Below are positions 7,744 to 14,222 of a stretch of DNA of 14,275 nt, one piece after another (the stretch's first letter is position 1; the number at the start of each line of letters is the position of its first letter). Source of the DNA: Aalborgiella sp031422495 (GTDB lineage Bacteria > Pseudomonadota > Gammaproteobacteria > Burkholderiales > Burkholderiaceae_C); NCBI GenBank assembly GCA_031422495.1, contig JANPLX010000001.1:1-14275 (forward strand), read 5' to 3'. The position numbers and the translations under genes were made by a program. The notes beneath the pieces are model-generated. The model was not told the origin of the DNA. It worked only from the letters and a program-made list of their open reading frames with translations, and made no database searches.

Positions 7744-8207
7744 GTCAAGTCAATCACTTGGAAGCGTTACAGGTTGTCGACCCAGATATCGAACGAACTG
7801 ATGCTGGAGTAAGACCCATCACCGAAGTTGCGGTGGGTATTTTGATTCGTAGTAATGGTGATTTTTTAATGACAACCCGACCAACTGGCAAAGCATATGC
7901 TGGCTATTGGGAGTTTCCTGGCGGTAAACTAGAGGTCAATGAAACTGTCGTAGAGGCACTTCGTAGAGAGTTAATTGAAGAAATTGGCGTCATGATTGAA
8001 GATACATGCGTTTGGCGAGCTAGTGTGATTGATTATCCACATGCCTTGGTCCGGTTAAACTTTTGTAAAGTATCCGCATGGACTGGTCAGTTGCAGATGC
8101 ATGAATCGCAGCAATTTTCATGGCAATCTTTGCCTGTTCAAGTCTCTCCAGTCTTAGCTGGAACCTGGCCTGTATTACAGTGGTTAGCAGATGAAGTCGG
8201 CGCTTAA
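7740..8207 (+). CDS. mutT: Nudix hydrolase, MutT-like (8-oxo-dGTP diphosphatase candidate)
   Basis: The 155-aa protein carries a complete Nudix box, G-x5-E-x7-REUxEExGU, from G62 to V84 with E77, E80 and E81 as the metal-binding glutamates. The WEFPGGK lead-in and the strand EVAVGILIRSNGDFLMTTRP fit MutT, which removes 8-oxo-dGTP from the nucleotide pool. Residues 1-28 precede the domain and are not conserved in any way I recognise. The start is most likely the TTG at 7740, which overlaps the TGA of the DUF815 gene (TTGA, 4 nt); a second TTG at 7758 is possible and no ATG is available before the domain. This is the last gene of the secA-argJ-ATPase run. Substrate is inferred: Nudix enzymes vary, so MutT is a likely but not certain label. 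Confidence 0.9.
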   Translation: MSQVNHLEALQVVDPDIERTDAGVRPITEVAVGILIRSNGDFLMTTRPTGKAYAGYWEFPGGKLEVNETVVEALRRELIEEIGVMIEDTCVWRASVIDYPHALVRLNFCKVSAWTGQLQMHESQQFSWQSLPVQVSPVLAGTWPVLQWLADEVGA

Positions 8208-8249
8208 AATTTGTTTTTTGCTATATTCTTCATAGCAGGAAAAAAATTT
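8207..8249. repeat. AT-rich inverted repeat in the convergent gap between mutT and yacG
   Basis: Two 18-nt arms (8207-8224 and 8232-8249) surround a 7-nt loop. They pair with one mismatch and two G-T wobbles; the inner GCTAT/ATAGC part is perfect. The T-run is in the left arm and the A-run in the right, the opposite of a standard bidirectional intrinsic terminator. It may block or end converging transcripts, but not by the usual U-tract. The rest of the 79-bp gap (8208-8286) shows nothing else recognisable. Confidence 0.5.
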
Positions 8250-8286
8250 ATACATCGGCTATAGCTGCTTTCTTTGTCTTTAGTGC

Positions 8287-8496
8287 TTATTGTAATTTGG
8301 CATCGCCAAAGGCTTGGTCGTGTGGCGATACATCGGCCTCCACGCGAAAGCTCTCACTCGCCCAAGCACCAAAGTCAATATTCTTGCATCGCTCACTGCA
8401 AAATGGTCGATACACATTGCTGCTAGCAAAAATACTTTCGCCCCCGCATTGCGGGCAGTTGACAATTTTGATTGAATTTTGATTGGCAGATGTCAT
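8287..8496 (-). CDS. yacG: DNA gyrase inhibitor YacG (zinc-finger protein)
   Basis: The 69-aa protein has the YacG zinc site C14-x2-C17-x15-C33-x3-C37 (CPQC and FCSERC), the same spacing as in E. coli, and the downstream IDFGAWASESFRV helix. YacG binds GyrB and blocks DNA binding by gyrase. The ATG at 8496 overlaps the TGA of zapD (ATGA, 4 nt), so the shorter start is preferred over an upstream TTG at 8502. It is the last gene of the ispB-to-yacG run, and zapD-yacG adjacency is common in Proteobacteria. The acidic tail after residue 55 is short and not conserved. Confidence 0.95.
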   Translation of the reverse strand: MTSANQNSIKIVNCPQCGGESIFASSNVYRPFCSERCKNIDFGAWASESFRVEADVSPHDQAFGDAKLQ

Positions 8497-9248
8497 GAGC
8501 AAAGCGTTAATTCAAATGCGGCATCTTCTGCGCTTGGGTGCAATCGCTCTGTTTCGTCTTGGCGCATCAAACGAATCATCACAATCAAGCGGTTGCCGCT
8601 GATTTCAGGAATCAATTCGAGAGATTGATCAAGGCGCATGCGTAGTAATTGGTACGGTTTACCTTGCGGTAGATTTTGCTGAAACTGTCCCCCACTGGCG
8701 ATCATTTTTTGCGCAGAACCTGATTCCCGGAGAATTTTAAGTAATAGAAAAATAGCATTTGCTAAGGGAGTTAGAGGCTCAGACCAACGCGACAAATCAG
8801 CCTGTCGGCGTGAAAATGACATATGCTGCCATGCAAAATAAGCTGGCAGGTCAAACTCACAGGTTCCGCCCGGTATACCCATGCGACTGCGTACACTCAT
8901 CAACCAGTCATTTTCAGTCAACGATTGACCCGCTTTGCCAGCTAAGTTGTTGAGTGTAGTAAAGCAATGTTCAAGTTCGGCAATCACCTCGTCAAGTGCA
9001 CCTTCGGCAATAGCTGGATTGCCGCGGTAGCTGTTGAAGATTTGTTTTTGCTTTTCTAAGTCTTTCATCACGTCAGACTTGAGGTCAGCACGCGAGCCAA
9101 CATCCATCACTTCGAAAATAGTCGTCAGTGCGTAATGGTGGTCAAGGGCAGATTCTCGAGAAGTCAACTCGCCTAGGCGATTGAACAAATGCTCAAGCCG
9201 AAGATAAGTTCGGATTCTTTCGTTAAATGGGTATTCGTAAAGGATCAC
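8493..9248 (-). CDS. zapD: Cell division protein ZapD
   Basis: The 251-aa protein fits ZapD (YacF/DUF1342), a cytoplasmic factor that binds the C-terminal tail of FtsZ, bundles protofilaments and stabilises the Z-ring. The opening ILYEYPFNERIRTYLRLEHLF is the conserved family N-terminus; the middle is helical and the C-terminal half is strand-rich, with SGNRLIVMIRLMR near residues 220-232. Length matches E. coli (247 aa). The start is GTG at 9248, overlapping the TGA of coaE (GTGA, 4 nt), and the stop overlaps the yacG start, so translation is probably coupled on both sides. The coaE-zapD-yacG order is widely conserved, which supports the call. There are no membrane segments. Confidence 0.95.
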   Translation of the reverse strand: MILYEYPFNERIRTYLRLEHLFNRLGELTSRESALDHHYALTTIFEVMDVGSRADLKSDVMKDLEKQKQIFNSYRGNPAIAEGALDEVIAELEHCFTTLNNLAGKAGQSLTENDWLMSVRSRMGIPGGTCEFDLPAYFAWQHMSFSRRQADLSRWSEPLTPLANAIFLLLKILRESGSAQKMIASGGQFQQNLPQGKPYQLLRMRLDQSLELIPEISGNRLIVMIRLMRQDETERLHPSAEDAAFELTLCS

Positions 9249-9880
9249 AATTTTTTCCGTTCATCGAATTGGCGCTTTAATTGCTGGGCAACTTGCGTTA
9301 CTTGCTCACCAAGCTCTTCGACGGTGATACTATCATTGAATATAAGGATATCTGCCGCACTGTTACGCATTTTTCTAGTAGCTTGGTTGGCCATTATTTT
9401 TTCCACGTCTTCTTTTTTAAGTGTATTGCGCAACATGACACGGATAGTTTGAGTTTGTTGGGTGCAATCAATCACCAGTATTTTGGTCAAGATTGGACGC
9501 CAATTGCTTGATTCAACCAGTAAAGGTATATCGTAAACGATGAGATTTACAGCCGACTTTGTTGCATCATAGTCTTGCTGCTGCATCTCAAGCTTGATCA
9601 GCGGGTGAATGATGCTTTCGATCCGTTTTTTAGCGTTAGCATCAGTAAACACCAAATCGCGCATGCGGCTGCGGTCTAGGCTACCATCTGAACTGATCAT
9701 AGCGTTGCCAAATTCAAGTTTGATAGCTTCTATGGCCTGACCATGTGCGGTTGTGAGTTTGCGGGAAACAGCATCTGCGTCAATCACGACAGCGCCTAAA
9801 GTCGCAAACATGCTGGCTACCGTGCTCTTACCGCTGCCAATCCCACCAGTTAATCCTAAGCGCGTTGGTTGATACGACAT
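9245..9880 (-). CDS. coaE: Dephospho-CoA kinase CoaE
   Basis: The 211-aa enzyme catalyses the last step of coenzyme A synthesis, phosphorylating the 3'-hydroxyl of dephospho-CoA with ATP. The P-loop is GGIGSGKS (12-19, Lys18), followed by the conserved DAD (34-36), where an Asp is thought to act as base, then HPLI and the YDIPLLVE strand typical of CoaE. The C-terminal lid and helix region contains RMRNSAAD-like residues (RKMRNSAADILI). Length is normal. The ATG at 9880 lies 15 nt after the pilD stop with no strong ribosome binding site, and the gene end overlaps zapD. pilD-coaE adjacency is known from pseudomonads and others. Confidence 0.97.
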   Translation of the reverse strand: MSYQPTRLGLTGGIGSGKSTVASMFATLGAVVIDADAVSRKLTTAHGQAIEAIKLEFGNAMISSDGSLDRSRMRDLVFTDANAKKRIESIIHPLIKLEMQQQDYDATKSAVNLIVYDIPLLVESSNWRPILTKILVIDCTQQTQTIRVMLRNTLKKEDVEKIMANQATRKMRNSAADILIFNDSITVEELGEQVTQVAQQLKRQFDERKKL

Positions 9881-9895
9881 TCGACTTGACGATAC

Positions 9896-10759
9896 TTAAA
9901 GTGAAGCCAGACCTACAATTTTTAAAATAGCTTGGGGTCCGAAAAATAGTGCGCTAAATCCGGCTAAACCTAAGAATGGGCCGAATGGAACGTATCCGCC
10001 TTCTCGCAAGTTGCTCGAAAACTTTAGAGCTATGCCAATGATGGCGCCAATCACAGATGCCATCAAGATAATTGGAATCAAGGCCTGCCAGCCAAACCAT
10101 GCGCCCAGAGCTGCAAACAGTTTGAAGTCACCATAACCCATGCCTTCTTTGCCAGTGATGAGCTTAAACATCCAATAAATAAGCCATAGTGAAAAATAAC
10201 CGGCTGCAGCGCCCCAAATTGAAGACTCTAAAGTTACGTTGGTCAATTTCAATGCCGCAAGTAACAAACCCGCCCAAAGCAATGGCAAGGTAATATCGTC
10301 TGGTAAGAGTGTAGTATCCCAATCGATCATCGACAAAGCTAACAGCGCTGCGCTGAAGCCACACCAAGCCAAGCCAGTTGGAGTTAGCCCCCAGCGCCAT
10401 ATGCAGTAAAAAAACAATGCACCACAGACGAGTTCGATGGTTGGATAGCGTAAGCTGATTGGCGTTTTACAAGCTGAGCATTTGCCGCGCAAAAACATAT
10501 AGCTCAAGACAGGGATATTTTCATACCACTTGAGTTGATGAGAGCATATTGGACAGGACGAGCGCGGTAGCATCAAGTTGAATGTGACTTGTTTGGTATG
10601 TATTCCGCCCTCATTGATGTCGTTGTATTCTGCAACTTCAGCCGCCCACTGATTTTCCATCATCTTGGGTAGGCGGTATATCACCACGTTCAAAAAGCTA
10701 CCTATCAATAATCCAAATATGCCGAAGAATCCGGCTTCAAATACTTCTGCTGAGAGCAT
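9896..10759 (-). CDS. pilD: Prepilin leader peptidase / N-methyltransferase PilD (A24)
   Basis: The 287-aa inner-membrane aspartic protease cuts the leader of type IV prepilins and type II pseudopilins and methylates the new N-terminal Phe. The N-terminal GLLIGSFLNVVIYRLP segment is the family signature; a cytoplasmic loop carries the four-Cys zinc site (C69, C72, C94, C97). The two catalytic Asp are present: D146 in SMIDWDTTLLPD and D211 in GMGYGDFK. Several further hydrophobic segments make about seven or eight membrane passes. It is full length with both activities' motifs intact. The ATG at 10759 shares one base with the pilC stop (TAATG), so the two are coupled. It is the only pilus gene here besides pilC. 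Confidence 0.97.
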   Translation of the reverse strand: MLSAEVFEAGFFGIFGLLIGSFLNVVIYRLPKMMENQWAAEVAEYNDINEGGIHTKQVTFNLMLPRSSCPICSHQLKWYENIPVLSYMFLRGKCSACKTPISLRYPTIELVCGALFFYCIWRWGLTPTGLAWCGFSAALLALSMIDWDTTLLPDDITLPLLWAGLLLAALKLTNVTLESSIWGAAAGYFSLWLIYWMFKLITGKEGMGYGDFKLFAALGAWFGWQALIPIILMASVIGAIIGIALKFSSNLREGGYVPFGPFLGLAGFSALFFGPQAILKIVGLASL

Positions 10760-11976
10760 TAAACGACTTGTCCCAGCTTGAAAATTGGCAAGTACATGGC
10801 AACCACAATGCCGCCAATGATGGTGCCCAAAAATACGATGATGATAGGTTCCAGCAAGCTTGATAGACCAGCCACCATGTCATCAACTTCGGCTTCGTAA
10901 AAGTCCGCCGCTTTGCCGAGCATGTGGTCAATTGTTCCTGACTCTTCGCCAATCGCACACATCTGCAACACCATAGACGGGAATACATTGGCATTCGTCA
11001 TGGCATTTGTCAAGCTGGTACCCGTAGACACTTCGCGCTGAATGCTCGTTGTTGCGTTCAAATAAACCGAATTACCGGCTGCACCACCTACAGAATCAAG
11101 TGCTTCCACCAGTGGCACGCCCGCTGCAAACATGGTGGATAGAGTTCGTGTCCATCTAGCAACACATGATTTTTCTACCAGTGTTCCAAAAACAGGAACT
11201 TTGAGTAAAAGCCTGTCCATAACCATTTGCATTTTTTCATTACGCTGCCAAGCTTGCATAAAGAAATAAATACCACCGCCAATAACTCCGAATATCAACC
11301 ACCAGTATTTGACAAAATACTCGCTCATAGCCATCACGAATAATGTTGGGGCTGGCAGGTCCGCACCGAAAGAACTAAAAACACTCTTAAACGCTGGAAT
11401 CACAAAAATCATGATGATGGTTACCACCACAAAAGCCACTACCACCACAGCGATGGGGTACATCAACGCAGACTTGATTTTTGACTTGATGGCTTCCGTT
11501 TTTTCCATGTAAGTGGCTAAACGGTCTAGCAAGGCTTCCAAAATACCAGCGGTTTCGCCAGCTTCAATCAAGTTGCAATACAAGGTGTTGAAATATTTTG
11601 GGTATTTGCGAAAAGCAGAGCTTAGCGCTGTGCCGGTTTCAACTTCGGCACGAATATCGCTTAATAGCTTTGTTACGCTAGGGTTTGGATTGCCACGTCC
11701 TACGATGTCAAATGTTTGTAATAATGGAACGCCAGCCTTCATCATCGTTGCAAACTGGCGGGTAAAAATGGCAATGTCCTTTGGCTTGATGGCTTTGCCA
11801 GATCGCGTAGAGCGCTTTTTGATCTTGGTTGGTAAAACGCCTTGCCGGCGCAACGATGCCTGAACAACACTTTCAGCTGCCGCTCGAATTTCCCCACGAA
11901 CCTGCTTACCTTTGCGGTCCTTGCCTTCCCATTCGAAAACAAATTCTTTAACGCTTTTTATTGCGGTGGTTGCCAT
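10759..11976 (-). CDS. pilC: Type IV pilus inner-membrane assembly protein PilC (GspF family)
   Basis: The 405-aa polytopic protein has two GspF domains (about residues 68-195 and 273-397). Each starts with a cytoplasmic helical bundle (FTRQFATMMKAGVPLL and WTRTLSTMFAAGVPLVEAL) and ends in a membrane segment; a third hydrophobic segment lies at about 224-242. PilC is the platform that couples the assembly ATPase PilB to the pilus fibre. The N-terminal EFVFEWEGKDRKGKQVRGEI region and length favour PilC over type II GspF. The ATG at 11976 has TAGGA four bases upstream, a rather tight spacing. ispB lies 29 nt upstream on the same strand, in the place where pilB might be expected, and pilD overlaps by one base. 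Confidence 0.95.
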   Translation of the reverse strand: MATTAIKSVKEFVFEWEGKDRKGKQVRGEIRAAAESVVQASLRRQGVLPTKIKKRSTRSGKAIKPKDIAIFTRQFATMMKAGVPLLQTFDIVGRGNPNPSVTKLLSDIRAEVETGTALSSAFRKYPKYFNTLYCNLIEAGETAGILEALLDRLATYMEKTEAIKSKIKSALMYPIAVVVVAFVVVTIIMIFVIPAFKSVFSSFGADLPAPTLFVMAMSEYFVKYWWLIFGVIGGGIYFFMQAWQRNEKMQMVMDRLLLKVPVFGTLVEKSCVARWTRTLSTMFAAGVPLVEALDSVGGAAGNSVYLNATTSIQREVSTGTSLTNAMTNANVFPSMVLQMCAIGEESGTIDHMLGKAADFYEAEVDDMVAGLSSLLEPIIIVFLGTIIGGIVVAMYLPIFKLGQVV

Positions 11977-12005
11977 AGGTTCCTAGAAATTTTGAATTCA
12001 GTTAA

Positions 12006-13028
12006 TTATGCGTGCCGAATTAACAATTGACTTGCTAATTGTAATAAAGCATCCTTATATTGGCTAGGTTTTAAGTGGTTTAGAGATTCTATAGCGCGTT
12101 TCGCTTCAGAAGCAGCAGCTAGGCGCGAGGCTTCCAAAGCGCCTGTATCACGCACCACCGCCAAAATGACGCTTAATTGCGACAAATCGCCTGTTTCTAT
12201 CGCTTGCTGAATCATACTTCGTTGCACGTCAGTGCCTCGCTGCATCGCAATAATCAGCGGCAGTGTTGCCTTTCCTTCGCGTAAATCATCACCTAAATTT
12301 TTACCCATTACGACTGGGTCACCGTCATAATCCAACACGTCGTCAATGACCTGAAAAGCTGTCCCAAGTGCCTGCCCATACTGGGCGCAGTCGTTTTCGA
12401 CCTCTGTATCCGATTTCGCCAAAATTGCACCTAACCTGGCACTGGCTTCAAACAGCTTAGCCGTTTTCGAGCGAATGACGCGCAAATATCCCGCCTCGTC
12501 CAAGGATGGGTCGTGCATATTCATGAGCTGCATAACTTCGCCTTCAGCGATCACATTGGTAGCGTCAGACAATATTTGCATAATCCGCATATCGCCTGCA
12601 TCCACCATCATTTGAAACGCCCGTGAGTACAAGAAATCGCCCACCAGCACGCTTGCTGGATTACCAAAAGATTCGTTGGCTGTGGCTAATCCGCGACGCA
12701 TTTCTGAGCCATCGACCACATCGTCGTGTAAAAGTGTTGCAGTATGTATGAATTCGACTACAGCAGCCAAGTTGTAACGCTGCGAACCTTTGTAACCCAA
12801 AGCACCACAAATAAGTAACAATAAAACGGGGCGCAGCCGCTTGCCACCAGCTGAAATAATGTATTTGGCAACTTGTCCCACCAGGGGTACTTCAGAGTTA
12901 AGCCGCATGGCTATAACGGCATCTACCTGCGCCATATCGGTTGCAACGAGTTGAATAGCGACTGAGCTTGAGCCAATTTGAGCAGACAAAATAAAATTAC
13001 CGTAAAGTTTGCTTATTATAGGAAGCAC
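12006..13028 (-). CDS. ispB: Octaprenyl diphosphate synthase (polyprenyl synthetase) IspB
   Basis: The protein (340 aa from the longest start) is a trans long-chain polyprenyl diphosphate synthase, which builds the ubiquinone side chain from FPP and IPP. Visible motifs are GGKRLRP (61-67), the first Asp-rich motif HDDVVD (101-106) followed by RRG, GEVMQL, SKTAKLFE, and the second motif IDDVLDYDGD (D229, D230, D233). Closest match is IspB, consistent with ubiquinone-8 in Betaproteobacteria. The start is uncertain: GTG at 13028 gives a 30-residue lead before the conserved DMAQVDAVI, whereas TTG at 12989 gives 17 and ATG at 12935 begins inside that motif. None has a good ribosome binding site, and a TATAAT on this strand (13015-13020) falls inside the longest version, favouring a shorter one. 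It diverges from rplU, a common arrangement. Confidence 0.95.
   Translation of the reverse strand: MLPIISKLYGNFILSAQIGSSSVAIQLVATDMAQVDAVIAMRLNSEVPLVGQVAKYIISAGGKRLRPVLLLLICGALGYKGSQRYNLAAVVEFIHTATLLHDDVVDGSEMRRGLATANESFGNPASVLVGDFLYSRAFQMMVDAGDMRIMQILSDATNVIAEGEVMQLMNMHDPSLDEAGYLRVIRSKTAKLFEASARLGAILAKSDTEVENDCAQYGQALGTAFQVIDDVLDYDGDPVVMGKNLGDDLREGKATLPLIIAMQRGTDVQRSMIQQAIETGDLSQLSVILAVVRDTGALEASRLAAASEAKRAIESLNHLKPSQYKDALLQLASQLLIRHA
13015..13020 (-). promoter_or_regulatory. Possible -10 element for the ispB-pilC-pilD-coaE-zapD-yacG run
   Basis: The minus strand reads TATAAT here, a perfect -10 match, but no convincing -35 lies 16-18 bp upstream. If used, transcription would begin near 13008 and the GTG at 13028 could not be the ispB start. 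The match rests on one hexamer in AT-rich DNA. Confidence 0.3.
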
Positions 13029-13111
13029 AGCGTTGTCTTTTCGGGGGGCTGTGCCATCTTGCTACAGATACGTTTCTAACCTTGTGGGGCTAGCTTTGTA
13101 GGTGCAAAGCA

Positions 13112-13120
13112 TGCTATAAT
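13112..13120 (+). promoter_or_regulatory. Extended -10 promoter for rplU-rpmA
   Basis: TGCTATAAT combines a perfect TATAAT (13115-13120) with an upstream TG, the extended -10 form that can do without a good -35; indeed none is clear at 16-18 bp. Transcription would begin near 13127, giving a leader of about 41 nt before the rplU ATG. A 6-bp inverted repeat, GCTTTG (13093-13098) and CAAAGC (13105-13110), lies immediately upstream. Confidence 0.65.
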
Positions 13121-13167
13121 TTAAGGCTCTATGGAAATTCTTCTGTAGAACTTCTAGGAAGGTTATT

Positions 13168-13830
13168 ATGTACGCGGTCATAAAAACCGGTGGCAAACAA
13201 TTTCGTGTTGTCGCTGGAGAAAAAATTAAAGTAGAACAGATTGCTGCGGATGTAGGCCAAGAAGTCGTGATTGATCAAGTTTTAGCAGTCGGGTACCTAG
13301 GTACTGGCAGCGATCTCTTGCTTGGTGCGCCCTTGGTATCCGGTGCTACTGTTACAGCAACATTGCTGTCTCACGGCTTATTCGACAAAGTGCACATTTT
13401 CAAAATGCGCCGTCGTAAGCATTATCAAAAACGCCAAGGCCATCGCCAAAGCTACACCGAATTGTTCATCGCAGCTATTGCTGATGGCAAGGGCGGCGTA
13501 TCTAAAGCAGAGGCTGCAGCTGTTATCCCAGCGCCAAAAGCCCTCGCTTCTAGCGTTGCTGCTACTAAAGGTGGCAAAGACAATTTGGAAATCATTGAAG
13601 GCATCGGCCCGAAGATTGCTAAAGTCTTGGTTGACGGTGGTATCTCAACTTTCGCACTCTTGGCTTCTGCCAAAGCAGACGACGTGTCAGCTATGCTCAA
13701 AGCATCTGGCGGCCGTTTCAGCTTGGCAAACCCGGCATCGTGGGCTGAACAAGCTGCTTTGCTACGAGACGGCAAGATGGCTGAGTTCAAAGCTCTCACT
13801 GACGCTCTCGTCGGTGGTGTTAAAAAATAA
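13168..13830 (+). CDS. rplU: Ribosomal protein bL21 with a C-terminal helix-hairpin-helix extension
   Basis: Residues 1-103 are a complete bL21 (MYAVIKTGGKQFRV at the start, HIFKMRRRKHYQKRQGHRQ at 76-94), a 50S protein that binds 23S rRNA near bL20. The usual protein stops near residue 103, but this frame continues to 220 aa. An Ala/Lys-rich linker (about 104-137) leads to a domain with a helix-hairpin-helix core, IEGIGPKIAKVLVDGGISTF (143-162), and a tail with NPASWAEQAALLRDGK (188-203). No stop, frameshift or break in base composition separates the parts. I recall similar tails on Bacteroidetes L21 and on some NuoE proteins; they are unusual for Betaproteobacteria. A strong AGGAAGG site (13156-13162) precedes the ATG. 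rpmA follows after 42 nt. The L21 identity is certain; the role of the extension is unknown. Confidence 0.97.
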   Translation: MYAVIKTGGKQFRVVAGEKIKVEQIAADVGQEVVIDQVLAVGYLGTGSDLLLGAPLVSGATVTATLLSHGLFDKVHIFKMRRRKHYQKRQGHRQSYTELFIAAIADGKGGVSKAEAAAVIPAPKALASSVAATKGGKDNLEIIEGIGPKIAKVLVDGGISTFALLASAKADDVSAMLKASGGRFSLANPASWAEQAALLRDGKMAEFKALTDALVGGVKK

Positions 13831-13854
13831 TTTCTAGAGATTATTTTCTAGAAA
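13831..13854 (+). repeat. Perfect 8-bp stem-loop between rplU and rpmA
   Basis: TTTCTAGA (13831-13838), starting directly after the rplU stop, is the exact inverse of TCTAGAAA (13847-13854); the loop is 8 nt. The hairpin ends six bases before the rpmA ribosome binding site (AGGAG, 13860-13864) and has no T-run after it, so it is not a terminator. It could be an RNA-processing or translation-control element, or chance in AT-rich DNA. Confidence 0.45.
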
Positions 13855-13872
13855 CTTTCAGGAGAAAGAAAA

Positions 13873-14136
13873 ATGGCACAAAAAAAGGGCGGCGGCTCGA
13901 CGCGAAATGGCCGTGATTCCAAGCCGAAAATGCTTGGCGTGAAGGCTTTTGGTGGTGAACTCATCTCTGCTGGTGCAATTATTGTGCGCCAACGTGGTAC
14001 CAAGTTCCACCCAGGCAACAATGTGGGCATCGGTGTTGACCACACTTTGTTTGCGCTCAAGGACGGCACTGTGTCGTTTGCTGTCAAAGGCGCGCTGAAC
14101 AAGCACATGGTTAACATCACCCCCGTACAAGCTTAA
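13873..14136 (+). CDS. rpmA: Ribosomal protein bL27
   Basis: The 87-aa protein is bL27, a 50S subunit protein whose flexible N-terminus reaches the peptidyl-transferase centre and contacts the tRNA CCA end. The N-terminal AQKKGGGSTRNGRDS is the family hallmark, with no N-terminal propeptide of the Firmicute type, followed by GVKAFGG, IIVRQRGTKFHPG and GIGVDHTLFAL. AGGAG (13860-13864) lies 8 nt before the ATG at 13873. It is cotranscribed with rplU and ends before a strong terminator. Length is normal for Proteobacteria. Confidence 0.99.
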   Translation: MAQKKGGGSTRNGRDSKPKMLGVKAFGGELISAGAIIVRQRGTKFHPGNNVGIGVDHTLFALKDGTVSFAVKGALNKHMVNITPVQA

Positions 14137-14156
14137 GTAATTTCGCTTTGCGTTGC

Positions 14157-14183
14157 AAAAAGCCCGCTCAGCGCGGGCTTTTT
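14157..14183 (+). terminator. Intrinsic terminator of rplU-rpmA
   Basis: AGCCCGC (14161-14167) pairs with GCGGGCT (14173-14179) around a 5-nt loop. Flanking AAAA (14157-14160) and TTTT (14180-14183) extend the stem and supply the U-tract, with more T further on. It lies 20 nt after the rpmA stop and before obgE, so obgE probably has its own start of transcription or depends on read-through. The symmetry would let it work on both strands. Confidence 0.92.
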
Positions 14184-14222
14184 GCTTTGTCGGCATCCGA
14201 CCACATCAACTAAAATAACACC

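Noticed and set aside
13293..13304. A 12-bp perfect palindrome, GTACCTAGGTAC, within rplU
   Set aside because: It falls in well-conserved coding sequence, occurs once, and has no partner site; chance is sufficient.
13322..13837. A 171-codon open frame overlapping the rplU extension in another plus-strand frame
   Set aside because: It covers the rplU gene out of frame, is rich in Leu/Ser/Lys from frame-shifted Ala/Lys codons, and has no ribosome binding site. The L21 frame is continuous and its tail has a recognisable domain.
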